DNA from: Bacillota bacterium
Lineage (GTDB): Bacteria; Bacillota_A; Clostridia; Lutisporales; Lutisporaceae
Direction of reading: 5' to 3'
Length of the DNA: 5,111 nucleotides
NCBI GenBank assembly: GCA_022706865.1
Contig: JAKJBT010000105.1
Span: 1 to 5,111 of the forward strand
Under the pieces are notes generated by a model, which was given only the letters and a program-made list of their open reading frames with translations, made no database searches and was not told where the DNA came from. A program made the translations under genes and the position numbers. The number at the start of each line of letters is the position of its first letter. Position 1 is the first letter of the stretch. Below, piece by piece: positions 1 to 5,111 of this stretch.

Positions 1-767
1 CGGAGGAAATGAACAGGAAGCTTACCGGAGCAATAGCCGATATTCATTTCTCTCCCACGTCTGTTTCAAAGGCAAACCTTCTGAGGGAAGGAGTGCGGTC
101 AGAAAACATATTCGTAACCGGAAATACCGCTATAGATGCTTTGAAGACTACGGTGAAAAAGGATTTCAGGTTTTATACCGAAGAACTGAAGAAGCTTGAT
201 TATGACAAAAAGAGGATAATTATGGTGACAGCCCACAGGCGTGAGAATCTGGGGGAGCCCCTTGAGAATATTTGCAAGGTTCTGAAGAGAATTGCCCATA
301 GCCATGAAGACGTTGAGATCGTATATGCGGTCCATAAGAATCCCGCCGTTAGGGAGACTGTGTACGGCATACTGGGAAGCATTCCGCAGGTGCACTTGCT
401 GGAGCCTTTGGATGTTGATGAGATGCACAACCTTATGGGGAAGTGCTATATGGTGCTGACAGACTCGGGAGGCCTTCAGGAAGAGGCCCCTTCTCTCGGC
501 AAGCCGGTGCTGGTGCTGAGGTGCGAGACTGAAAGGCCGGAGGCTATAGAGTTCGGAACCCTGAAGCTTGCAGGAGTGAAGGAGGAGGATATCTTCAGGC
601 TTGCGGATACTCTGCTGACGGATGAAAAGGAATACCGCAGAATGGCTAATGCCGTCAATCCCTATGGTGACGGCCATGCATCAGAAAGGATAATCGCCGC
701 TCTTCTTTATTATTTTGGGGTGACGGATAAAAGGCCGGAGGATTTCGTGCCGAATAATCGGCAATAG
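1..767 (+). CDS. wecB: UDP-N-acetylglucosamine 2-epimerase (non-hydrolysing), 5'-truncated by window edge
   Basis: Interconverts UDP-GlcNAc and UDP-ManNAc in the cytoplasm, giving ManNAc for teichoic acid linkage units or other wall polysaccharides (family knowledge). The reading frame is open to the left edge: codons from base 3 read E-E-M-N-R-K-L-T, matching the internal PEE(M/I)NR motif of the family. The ATG at 9 is therefore not the start, and roughly the first 130-140 residues are missing. Visible hallmarks are TAHRRENLGEP, with the conserved catalytic-site His at 234-236; VHKNP about 33 residues later; and the UDP-binding segment TDSGGLQEEAPSLGKPVLVL (459-518), followed by TERPEAIEFGTLKLAG and NPYGDGHASERI. 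The C-terminus carries a short tail, DKRPEDFVPNNRQ, after the usual end. The gene ends with TAG at 765-767, and a candidate terminator lies 74 nt downstream. The same enzyme is called MnaA in Bacillus. The family call is secure; which polymer it serves is not visible here. Confidence 0.96.
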   Translation, partial: EEMNRKLTGAIADIHFSPTSVSKANLLREGVRSENIFVTGNTAIDALKTTVKKDFRFYTEELKKLDYDKKRIIMVTAHRRENLGEPLENICKVLKRIAHSHEDVEIVYAVHKNPAVRETVYGILGSIPQVHLLEPLDVDEMHNLMGKCYMVLTDSGGLQEEAPSLGKPVLVLRCETERPEAIEFGTLKLAGVKEEDIFRLADTLLTDEKEYRRMANAVNPYGDGHASERIIAALLYYFGVTDKRPEDFVPNNRQ

Positions 768-813
768 GAAATTCATAAACATATAGTATGCCGAAATATT
801 GGCTATAGGAAGA

Positions 814-831
814 GTCGCCATATATGGCGAC
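814..831. promoter_or_regulatory. Perfect 18-bp palindrome, possible enhancer-binding-protein site
   Basis: GTCGCCATATATGGCGAC is a perfect self-complementary 18-mer. Its centre lies about 72 bp upstream of the start point predicted from the sigma-54 promoter at 869-884. It resembles the second palindrome at 841-860 (12 of 18 positions identical), with two paired changes that keep the symmetry, and the centres are 28 bp apart. It has no T tract after it, so it is a poor terminator by itself. A dimeric regulator site, such as that of a sigma-54 activator, or an RNA hairpin at the end of the wecB message are both possible. The palindrome is certain; its role is inferred. Confidence 0.4.
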
Positions 832-840
832 CCTACGTGG

Positions 841-868
841 GGACACCATACATGGTGTTCTTTTTTAT
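841..868 (+). terminator. Intrinsic terminator candidate after wecB
   Basis: GGACACCAT (841-849) pairs with ATGGTGTTC (852-860) with one G-U pair. In practice this is an 8-bp stem with a TACA tetraloop, followed at once by TTTTTTATT. Position and form fit the end of the wecB transcript, 74 nt after its stop codon. The same palindrome could also act as a DNA operator, because its core resembles the palindrome at 814-831. Confidence 0.7.
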
Positions 869-884
869 TGGCATACTACTTGCT
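869..884 (+). promoter_or_regulatory. Sigma-54 (-24/-12) promoter for the CoA-transferase genes
   Basis: The sequence TGGCAT-ACTAC-TTGCT matches the sigma-54 consensus TGGCAC-N5-TTGCA/T at 10 of 11 positions, with the invariant GG (870-871) and GC (882-883) separated by exactly 10 nt. Counting C883 as -12 puts the start point near 895, about 30 nt before the GTG start of atoD and 18 nt before its ribosome binding site. AtoC-dependent, sigma-54 control of atoDAEB is established in E. coli, and sigma-54 regulation of short-chain acid and solvent genes is known in clostridia. No activator gene lies in this window. The alternative sigma-A boxes in this region are much weaker. Confidence 0.7.
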
Positions 885-924
885 TATATTAGCTGCAGTA
901 CATTAATACTTTGGAGGTGGAGTT

Positions 925-1569
925 GTGGACAAAATCAGGACTATCGATGAGGCAGCAAGCTATATAAAAGACGGCATGACTGTTGCAGTCGGAGGATTTA
1001 TCGGTGCTGGGACTCCTGAAAAGCTGATTGATGCGGTTATTGCAAAGGGTATAAAGGATCTTACACTGATTTGCAATGATACTGCCTTTCCTGACAAGGG
1101 AGTGGGCAAATGGGTGGTAAACAGGGTAGTAAGCAGGATAATAGTATCCCATATAGGGACAAATCCCGAAACCGGCAGGCAGATGAATGCCGGCGAACTG
1201 AAGGTTGAACTGGTTCCACAGGGAACCCTCGCAGAGAGAGTAAGAGCAGCCGGAGCGGGACTTGGCGGAATACTTACCCGCACGGGCATCGGTACTGTGG
1301 TGGAAGAGGGCAAGGAGAAGATAACCGTAAACGGCATAGAATATCTGCTGGAGCTTCCTTTGAAGGCTGATGTGGCACTGCTTAAAGGCAGCATTGTGGA
1401 TAAGAAGGGGAACATTTATTATAAGAAGGCTACAAGGAATTTCAATCCTCTCATGGCGACGGCAGCGGATTTGGTCATAGTTGAAGCTGAGAAAATAGTT
1501 GAAGTGGGAGAGCTGGATCCGACTGATGTGATGACCCCGTCGATATTTGTGGATGTAATTACACAATAA
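925..1569 (+). CDS. atoD: Acetate/butyrate-acetoacetate CoA-transferase, alpha subunit
   Basis: Alpha subunit of a class I CoA-transferase that moves CoA between acetoacetyl-CoA (or another acyl-CoA) and acetate or butyrate in the cytoplasm. The start is GTG at 925, with GGAGG at 913-917 seven nt upstream, giving 214 residues, close to the usual 215-220. Family marks are the N-terminal CoA-transferase motif GGFIGAGTPEKLID, then NDTAFPDKGVGK, SHIGTNPETGRQM, VELVPQGTLAERVRAAGAGL, TRTGIGTVVEEGK and RNFNPLMATAADLVIVEAE. The central block around LLELPLKADVALLKGSIVD is closer, as I remember it, to clostridial CtfA than to E. coli AtoD, so ctfA is an equally good name. The beta subunit gene follows after 21 nt. 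Expression is probably from the sigma-54 promoter at 869-884. The exact acyl acceptor (acetate, butyrate or other) cannot be read from the sequence. Confidence 0.95.
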   Translation: MDKIRTIDEAASYIKDGMTVAVGGFIGAGTPEKLIDAVIAKGIKDLTLICNDTAFPDKGVGKWVVNRVVSRIIVSHIGTNPETGRQMNAGELKVELVPQGTLAERVRAAGAGLGGILTRTGIGTVVEEGKEKITVNGIEYLLELPLKADVALLKGSIVDKKGNIYYKKATRNFNPLMATAADLVIVEAEKIVEVGELDPTDVMTPSIFVDVITQ

Positions 1570-1575
1570 ATATGT

Positions 1576-1582
1576 AAAGGAG
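1576..1582 (+). promoter_or_regulatory. Ribosome binding site that fixes the atoA start
   Basis: AAAGGAG at 1576-1582 overlaps the upstream GTG at 1582, which therefore cannot be its start codon. It lies 8 nt before the next in-frame GTG at 1591. The start at 1591 is preferred, removing the three extra N-terminal residues of the longer reading. Confidence 0.8.
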
Positions 1583-1590
1583 TGAATCAA

Positions 1591-2256
1591 GTGATCCAGG
1601 ATAAGGATAGAAAAAGGGAAGTTATTGTCAAGAGAGTTGCGCAGGAACTGAAGGACGGGGACCTGGTCAATCTTGGCATTGGTATGCCTACATTGGTAGC
1701 TAATTATATTCCTGAAGGAATTGACATATTGCTTCATTCAGAAAACGGATTCATAGGCCTGGGGCCGAATCCCGAGCCCGGGAAGGAAGATCCCGATATA
1801 GTTAACGCAGGGGGGCTTCCGTCAAGTGTGGTTCCCGGAGGTGCATTTTTCGACAGCGCCATGTCCTTTACCATAATAAGGGGAGGGCACCTTGATGTAA
1901 CTGTACTGGGTGCTCTTCAGGTAGACCAGGAAGGGAATCTTGCCAACTGGATGATCCCCGGTAAAATGGTGCCCGGTATGGGCGGGGCCATGGACCTGGT
2001 TGCAGGAGCCAGGAAGGTCATAATATCCATGGAACATACAGCAAAAGGAGCTCCGAAGATATTGAAAAAATGCAATCTTCCTTTGACTGCCGCAGGAGAG
2101 GTTGACCTTATAGTCACCGACATGGCAGTTATAGAAGTAACACCCAAGGGGCTGCTTCTTACAGAACTGGCACCCGAGACAACGGTGGAGGAAGTAATAA
2201 ATGCAACAGAGGCGGAGCTTATTATATCAGAAGACCTTAAGGTTATGAATGTATAA
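1591..2256 (+). CDS. atoA: Acetate/butyrate-acetoacetate CoA-transferase, beta subunit
   Basis: Catalytic beta subunit that forms a heteromer with the product of the preceding gene. The chosen start, GTG at 1591, gives 221 residues beginning MIQDKDRKREVIVKRVAQEL. This aligns end to end with the remembered 221-residue clostridial CtfB. The active-site glutamate, which carries the covalent CoA thioester in this family, is E51 in the SENG motif (LLHSENGFIGLGP). Other marks are VNLGIGMPTLVANYIP near residues 26-41, VNAGGLPSSVVPGGAFFDSA, RGGHLDVTVLGALQVDQEGN, NWMIPGKMVPGMGGAMDLV and the C-terminal LLLTELAPETTVEEV. No key residue is missing. With atoD it forms a complete two-gene transferase; no thiolase, acetoacetate decarboxylase or fatty-acid transporter gene accompanies it here. 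A large stem-loop terminator follows the stop codon. ctfB is an equally valid symbol. Confidence 0.95.
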   Translation: MIQDKDRKREVIVKRVAQELKDGDLVNLGIGMPTLVANYIPEGIDILLHSENGFIGLGPNPEPGKEDPDIVNAGGLPSSVVPGGAFFDSAMSFTIIRGGHLDVTVLGALQVDQEGNLANWMIPGKMVPGMGGAMDLVAGARKVIISMEHTAKGAPKILKKCNLPLTAAGEVDLIVTDMAVIEVTPKGLLLTELAPETTVEEVINATEAELIISEDLKVMNV

Positions 2257-2275
2257 AAACAATTAATAGAGAGCG

Positions 2276-2385
2276 AAAGAGACGGCAAATATGATATGCT
2301 CCTCTTTATGGTTGACAGTTTTTATTATTATACTGTGCACCATAAGGAGGAGCATTTCAATAAATTGCCGCCTTTTTCGTTTTTT
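2276..2385 (+). terminator. Large (~100 nt) stem-loop with T-rich tail after atoA
   Basis: A long imperfect inverted repeat fills this gap. The outer stem pairs CGGCAA (2283-2288) with TTGCCG (2365-2370), extendable outward as AAAGAGA against the T run. The middle stem is 17 bp, 2296-2312 with 2339-2355, with one G-U pair. A top stem, ACAGT 2315-2319 with ACTGT 2332-2336, closes a 12-nt AT loop. The right arm runs into TTTTTCGTTTTTTAA. This fits termination of atoDA transcripts and insulation of ywmB-murA. It is much larger than an ordinary terminator, and the right arm contains a buried AAGGAGG with no start codon after it. A small structured RNA or a miniature element is the alternative. 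Confidence 0.65.
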
Positions 2386-2429
2386 AAGCTGAATATAAAT
2401 CCTCTCATGGGGCAATAATTTAAAAGAAT

Positions 2430-2436
2430 GGGAGGT
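2430..2436 (+). promoter_or_regulatory. Ribosome binding site that fixes the ywmB start
   Basis: GGGAGGT at 2430-2436 lies 6 nt before ATG 2443. An in-frame ATG at 2428 overlaps this site and has no ribosome binding site of its own. The 2443 start also places a lysine/arginine-rich signal-peptide n-region directly at the N-terminus. Confidence 0.8.
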
Positions 2437-2442
2437 ATCAAT

Positions 2443-3192
2443 ATGAGGAAGAAAATTTTACTGTTGATAATCTGTGTTCTATTTTCGGTGGGGAGCTTTG
2501 ACGCAGCTGAAAAACCATTTGAAGCTCTGACTGAAGAAGAGGCACTTGTTACTTCATTCAGAAGTACCGGAGCAGATGTGCTGGAAAGCACCATAAGCTG
2601 CTGGACAAAGCTTAACAACAGGTTTATGGATATAGAGCAGATAGAGGCCGAAATGAACAGGATAGTCTGCCGGATTGAGCCGGACAAGGTCACGGTTGTT
2701 AAAAATGATGAAAGCGGCAGAGGTTTGAATAAGATAGTGGTGTCCTGTTTCAAGGGAAACAGGGCCTATAGTATAGCCATAGAGTCAATAAAACAGGAAA
2801 TGATCGGAGAGACTTATGCTGTCATAGATGTTTCCATAGACAAGAGCTATCAGGAGCTTACAGCCGAGAGGCAGAATATAATTGATGCCATGCAGAGGCC
2901 GGAAGGCTCAATGAATTTCAGCAGCTGCATAGTAGGCACTTATAAAGGCAGGCTGGATGAGGAGGATACCGATAAAAAGTCAAGGACAGCACTGCAGTCC
3001 ATTAATGCCAGGAAAGTGGAAGGAATGGAAAATGAGGAGCTTAAAAGCATATCCGCCTTCAGCAGCAGTGTAGGAAGGCATGTGATGTCGGATGATGCCA
3101 GAGTGAATGTACAACTGGCCATGAGGTACAGTTCCTATGACGACAGAACCTACATCTGGATAGGTACGCCGTTGATACCTATGGGATATTAG
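2443..3192 (+). CDS. ywmB: YwmB family TATA-box-binding-protein-like exported protein
   Basis: A 249-residue protein of the YwmB family (DUF1779), whose known structure has a TATA-box-binding-protein-like fold although the protein is exported, so DNA binding is not implied. Its biochemical role is unknown. The N-terminus MRKKILLLIICVLFSVGSFD followed by AAEKP looks like a signal peptide, with possible cleavage near residues 21-22. There is no lipobox. The C-terminal MRYSSYDDRTYIWIGTPLI (about residues 227-245) is the most recognisable family motif, matching the (Y/D)D-(K/R)TYI-GTPLI ending. Placement directly before murA and spoIID is the same as in Bacillus subtilis (ywmB-murAA-spoIID) and supports the call. 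The stop codon is 12 nt before the murA start and overlaps murA's ribosome binding site, so the two are very likely co-transcribed. I see no convincing promoter between the upstream stem-loop and this gene. Confidence 0.88.
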   Translation: MRKKILLLIICVLFSVGSFDAAEKPFEALTEEEALVTSFRSTGADVLESTISCWTKLNNRFMDIEQIEAEMNRIVCRIEPDKVTVVKNDESGRGLNKIVVSCFKGNRAYSIAIESIKQEMIGETYAVIDVSIDKSYQELTAERQNIIDAMQRPEGSMNFSSCIVGTYKGRLDEEDTDKKSRTALQSINARKVEGMENEELKSISAFSSSVGRHVMSDDARVNVQLAMRYSSYDDRTYIWIGTPLIPMGY

Positions 3193-3204
3193 GGAGGAAA
3201 AATT

Positions 3205-4458
3205 TTGACAAAATTAATAATTGAAGATAAATGCGCACTTAAAGGTGAAGTAAAGGTACACAGTGCAAAAAATGCCATACTCCCTGTAATTGCAGCGTCC
3301 CTGCTGACGCCGGATACTTGTGTGCTGGACGAAGTTCCTTACCTGGATGATGTAGATATAATGGAAGAGGTTGTGAGGTCTATCGGGGCTGAGGCGGAGC
3401 GGACCAACAGCAGCCTGGCCATTAAAGCTGAAAGCATTAGCAGCTGCGAGGCAACCTATGAGCTGGTCCGCAAGATGAGAGCATCATTTCTTATTATGGG
3501 CCCCATGCTGGCAAGGATAGGCAAGGTAAAGATTTCCCTTCCGGGAGGCTGCGCCATTGGCACAAGGCCGATAGACCTGCATCTTAAAGGATTTTCCCTG
3601 ATGGGGGCAAACATTACATTGGGACACGGCTATATTGAGGCATATGCCGAAAAACTGAAGGGAGAGACAATATATTTGGACTTTCCCAGCGTAGGCGCTA
3701 CTGAAAACCTGATGATGGCAGCCTGCCTGGCAGATGGTACAACAACCATCGAAAATGCGGCGGAGGAGCCTGAAATAGTGGATCTGGCAAGTTTTTTAAG
3801 CAAGATGGGAGCGGTGATAAAAGGGGCCGGCACCGATACGATAAGAATCGAAGGTGTAAAAGAATTGAAGGGTACTGCCCACACGGCAATACCGGACAGG
3901 ATAGAAGCCGGAACTTATATGGTTGCGGCGGCGGCTACCGGAGGAGATGTGATAGTGGAGGGGGTAGTGCCGGAACATTTGAAACCGGTTACTGCAAAGC
4001 TGAAGGAGATGGGTGCTGAAGTACAGGAATATGAAAGGGCTATAAGGGTAAGGGCAGCGGGGCGTTTGAATTCAGTGGATATAAAGACAATGCCCTATCC
4101 GGGGTTCCCTACCGACATGCAGTCTCAGATGATGACAGCAATGTGCCTGGCCAAAGGAACAAGCATTGCTACCGAAACGGTATTCGAAAACAGGTTCATG
4201 CACATCAATGAACTGAAGCTGATGGGGGCAAATATAAAGGTGGATGGGCGAAGCGCAATAATCGAGGGTTGTGAAAAGTTCAGCGGAGCAAAGGTCAGGG
4301 CCACCGACCTGAGAGCGGGGGCCGCATTGGTCATCGCCGGACTCTGTGCGGAGGGAAGGACGGAAATAAATGATGTGTATCATTTGGACAGAGGGTATAT
4401 AAGGATTGAGGAAAAACTGAAAAAGCTTGGTGCGGATATAAGAAGATCAGAGGAATAA
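3205..4458 (+). CDS. murA: UDP-N-acetylglucosamine 1-carboxyvinyltransferase
   Basis: Transfers enolpyruvate from phosphoenolpyruvate to the 3'-OH of UDP-GlcNAc, the first committed step of peptidoglycan synthesis, in the cytoplasm. It is the target of fosfomycin. The 417-residue length is normal. Active-site features are all present: K22-N23 in HSAKNAILP; C116 in the loop PGGCAIGTRPIDLH, the fosfomycin-reactive cysteine (C115 in E. coli); D304 in PYPGFPTDMQSQ, the general base; R330 in FENRFMH; R370 in ATDLRAGAALVIAGL; and R400 in LDRGYIRIEEKL. A cysteine rather than aspartate at 116 predicts ordinary fosfomycin sensitivity of the enzyme. The start is TTG at 3205, with AGGGAGG at 3191-3197 seven nt upstream. 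By synteny with ywmB and spoIID it corresponds to murAA (murA1) of Firmicutes that carry two paralogues. A strong terminator follows 5 nt after the stop. Confidence 0.98.
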   Translation: MTKLIIEDKCALKGEVKVHSAKNAILPVIAASLLTPDTCVLDEVPYLDDVDIMEEVVRSIGAEAERTNSSLAIKAESISSCEATYELVRKMRASFLIMGPMLARIGKVKISLPGGCAIGTRPIDLHLKGFSLMGANITLGHGYIEAYAEKLKGETIYLDFPSVGATENLMMAACLADGTTTIENAAEEPEIVDLASFLSKMGAVIKGAGTDTIRIEGVKELKGTAHTAIPDRIEAGTYMVAAAATGGDVIVEGVVPEHLKPVTAKLKEMGAEVQEYERAIRVRAAGRLNSVDIKTMPYPGFPTDMQSQMMTAMCLAKGTSIATETVFENRFMHINELKLMGANIKVDGRSAIIEGCEKFSGAKVRATDLRAGAALVIAGLCAEGRTEINDVYHLDRGYIRIEEKLKKLGADIRRSEE

Positions 4459-4463
4459 TAACT

Positions 4464-4491
4464 CCCGGTGCAGCAGCACCGGGTTTTATAT
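4464..4491 (+). terminator. Intrinsic terminator after murA
   Basis: CCCGGTGC (4464-4471) and GCACCGGG (4476-4483) form a perfect 8-bp GC-rich stem with an AGCA loop, followed by TTTTATATTGTT. It lies 5 nt after the murA stop and ends the ywmB-murA transcript, separating it from spoIID. Confidence 0.93.
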
Positions 4492-4517
4492 TGTTAATTT
4501 CATCTATCATATAATTG

Positions 4518-4579
4518 CCTCCTTAAAAATAAATATAGATAGAAGTAAAGACATATACATACAACTATTTTTAAGGGGG
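4518..4579 (+). repeat. Inverted repeat that would mask the spoIID ribosome binding site
   Basis: The arm CCTCCTTAAAAATA (4518-4531) pairs with TATTTTTAAGGGGG (4566-4579) over 14 bp with a single G-U pair. The 34-nt loop holds the probable sigma-E promoter. The left arm contains CCTCCTT, the same as the anti-Shine-Dalgarno core of 16S rRNA, and the right arm contains the AAGGGGGG binding site of spoIID. A message reading through from murA would fold and hide the site, whereas a message begun at the sigma-E promoter would lack the left arm. The repeat is seen directly; the regulatory meaning is inferred. Confidence 0.6.
4537..4565 (+). promoter_or_regulatory. Probable sigma-E (mother-cell) promoter of spoIID
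   Basis: CATACAAC at 4558-4565 matches the sigma-E -10 consensus CATACAAT at 7 of 8 positions. Fourteen nt upstream, AGATAGA (4537-4543) supplies the conserved ATA core of the -35 element. The start point would be near 4572, leaving a leader of only about 17 nt. Sigma-E control of spoIID is established in Bacillus subtilis. Confidence 0.65.
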
Positions 4580-4588
4580 GTACGGTTA

Positions 4589-5111
4589 TTGAAGAAGTTG
4601 GCCGCAGCCATTGCAATACTAATGATATTTCTGTTTGCCATTCCATTGCTCCTTGTGCGGGACAGGGGGGAGGAACCGGGGAAAAAGGAAGCGCCCGAGG
4701 AGGATCTGCCCATAGATGTCTATATGTGCGATACGGATAGGATTGTGACAATGAATCTGGAGGACTATGTATTAGGTGTTGTAGCAGGAGAAATGCCTGC
4801 GAGTTTTCATCCTGAAGCCCTTAAGGCCCAGGCACTGGCAGCAAGGACATATACAATGCTCAGGATGAGGCAGTTTGGAGGCAGCGGCTGCAGCAAGCAC
4901 CAGGGAGCGGAGATATGTTCAGACTCCACTCACTGCCAGGCATACAGGGATCCGGCTTCAGTGAAAAAGGATCTGGATAAGCTTAAGGATGCGGTATACG
5001 GGACAGCGGGAGAGGTAATAGTCTATGATAATAAGCTTATCGATGCGGTTTTCCACTCTACCAGCGGAGGGAAAACGGAGAATTCGGAGGAGATATGGTC
5101 AAACAGGGTCC
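4589..5111 (+). CDS. spoIID: Stage II sporulation protein D, 3'-truncated by window edge
   Basis: Membrane-anchored lytic transglycosylase that, with SpoIIP and SpoIIM, thins septal peptidoglycan so that the mother cell can engulf the forespore. The first 174 codons are present. The start is TTG at 4589, with AGGGGGG (4574-4580) eight nt upstream; no earlier in-frame start is better placed. Residues 4-23 form one hydrophobic anchor (AAAIAILMIFLFAIPLLLV), followed by a charged linker. The SpoIID/LytB domain begins near residue 42 with IDVYMCDTDRIVTMNLEDYV. The catalytic glutamate is E68 in GVVAGEMPASFHPEALKAQA, followed by LAARTY. H104, C110, H115 and C116 reproduce the H-x5-C-x4-H-C spacing of the zinc-binding site I recall from Clostridioides difficile SpoIID. 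The last visible segment, FHSTSGGKTENSEEIWSNRV, is the conserved STSGG region. The C-terminal half lies beyond the window. Confidence 0.95.
   Translation, partial: MKKLAAAIAILMIFLFAIPLLLVRDRGEEPGKKEAPEEDLPIDVYMCDTDRIVTMNLEDYVLGVVAGEMPASFHPEALKAQALAARTYTMLRMRQFGGSGCSKHQGAEICSDSTHCQAYRDPASVKKDLDKLKDAVYGTAGEVIVYDNKLIDAVFHSTSGGKTENSEEIWSNRV

Larger units (their letters stand above)
784..878. repeat. 95-bp intergenic segment bounded by a 9-bp inverted repeat
   Basis: TAGTATGCC at 784-792 is the exact reverse complement of GGCATACTA at 870-878. Between them lie a small imperfect hairpin (GCC 790-792 with GGC 801-803), a perfect 18-bp palindrome (814-831) and a second palindrome with a T tract (841-866). 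In RNA the ends could close a multibranched structure; in DNA the layout resembles a miniature inverted-repeat or REP-like element. I see no convincing target-site duplication outside the ends. The right half also overlaps the -24 box of a sigma-54 promoter, so the symmetry may be regulatory or partly chance. The repeat is seen directly; its nature is uncertain. Confidence 0.4.

Noticed and set aside
4..11. AGGAAATG at the left edge looks like a ribosome binding site and start codon for a 252-residue protein.
   Set aside because: The same bases encode the internal motif E-E-M-N-R of the epimerase and the frame is open to the edge; a protein starting here would lack the N-terminal domain half of the active site.
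99..677. Minus-strand open frame of 192 codons opposite wecB.
   Set aside because: Antisense to a clearly conserved gene, with a Ser/His/Leu-rich translation that resembles no family.
880..909. Possible sigma-A promoter for atoD (TTGCTT with TAATAC about 18 nt later).
   Set aside because: The -10 box matches only three of six positions, and the TTGCTT is better explained as the -12 element of the sigma-54 promoter.
889..1737. Long minus-strand open frame (282 codons) opposite atoD and the start of atoA.
   Set aside because: It lies antisense to strongly conserved CoA-transferase genes, has no recognisable motifs and reads as a composition-driven shadow.
2394..2399. TATAAA as a -10 box for ywmB-murA.
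   Set aside because: No -35 element lies at a suitable distance; the nearest TTGCCG is 23 nt away and inside the stem-loop.
4331..4524. Minus-strand AAGGAGG followed 7 nt later by ATG, opening a 59-codon frame through the murA terminator into antisense murA.
   Set aside because: The AAGGAGG is explained by the masking inverted repeat before spoIID. The encoded peptide reads through the terminator stem and into conserved murA, has no recognisable features and lacks a clear promoter.

Overview
The window most likely comes from the chromosome of an endospore-forming, low- to mid-GC member of the Bacillota, probably class Clostridia. Three things point there: a ywmB-murA-spoIID run, which is a Gram-positive sporeformer gene order; a butyrate/acetoacetate-type CoA-transferase closest in my memory to clostridial CtfA/CtfB; and strong Shine-Dalgarno sites with frequent GTG and TTG starts. 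All genes are on the + strand. I see no mobile gene, CRISPR array, tRNA or rRNA, and no novel multigene system. The genes are recognisable housekeeping, metabolic and sporulation genes. The less ordinary content is in the three intergenic regions.

Layout: (1) 1-767 is the 3' part of a non-hydrolysing UDP-GlcNAc 2-epimerase gene (wecB/mnaA), cut by the window edge. (2) 768-924 is a compact control region. It holds two sequence-related palindromes, the second followed by a T tract as in an intrinsic terminator, then a near-consensus sigma-54 (-24/-12) promoter. A 9-bp inverted repeat brackets the palindromes, and its right half overlaps the -24 box. (3) 925-2256 encodes the alpha and beta subunits of a CoA-transferase (atoD/atoA, or ctfA/ctfB). 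(4) 2257-2442 holds an approximately 100-nt imperfect stem-loop ending in a T-rich tract, read as an elaborate terminator. (5) 2443-4458 is a two-gene operon, ywmB (exported, TBP-like fold) and murA (first committed step of peptidoglycan synthesis). (6) 4459-4588 holds a clean intrinsic terminator, then a probable sigma-E promoter lying inside the loop of an inverted repeat that would mask the next gene's ribosome binding site. (7) 4589-5111 is the 5' part of spoIID, the engulfment lytic transglycosylase, cut by the window edge.

How the genes relate: wecB, ywmB, murA and spoIID all concern the cell envelope. WecB supplies ManNAc for wall polymers, MurA makes peptidoglycan precursor, and SpoIID remodels septal peptidoglycan during engulfment. 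The CoA-transferase pair is a metabolic unit with its own sigma-54-type control and terminators on both sides. In several Firmicutes the place between wecB and ywmB is taken by the ATP synthase operon, so finding atoDA there is a notable local rearrangement (inference from remembered gene order).
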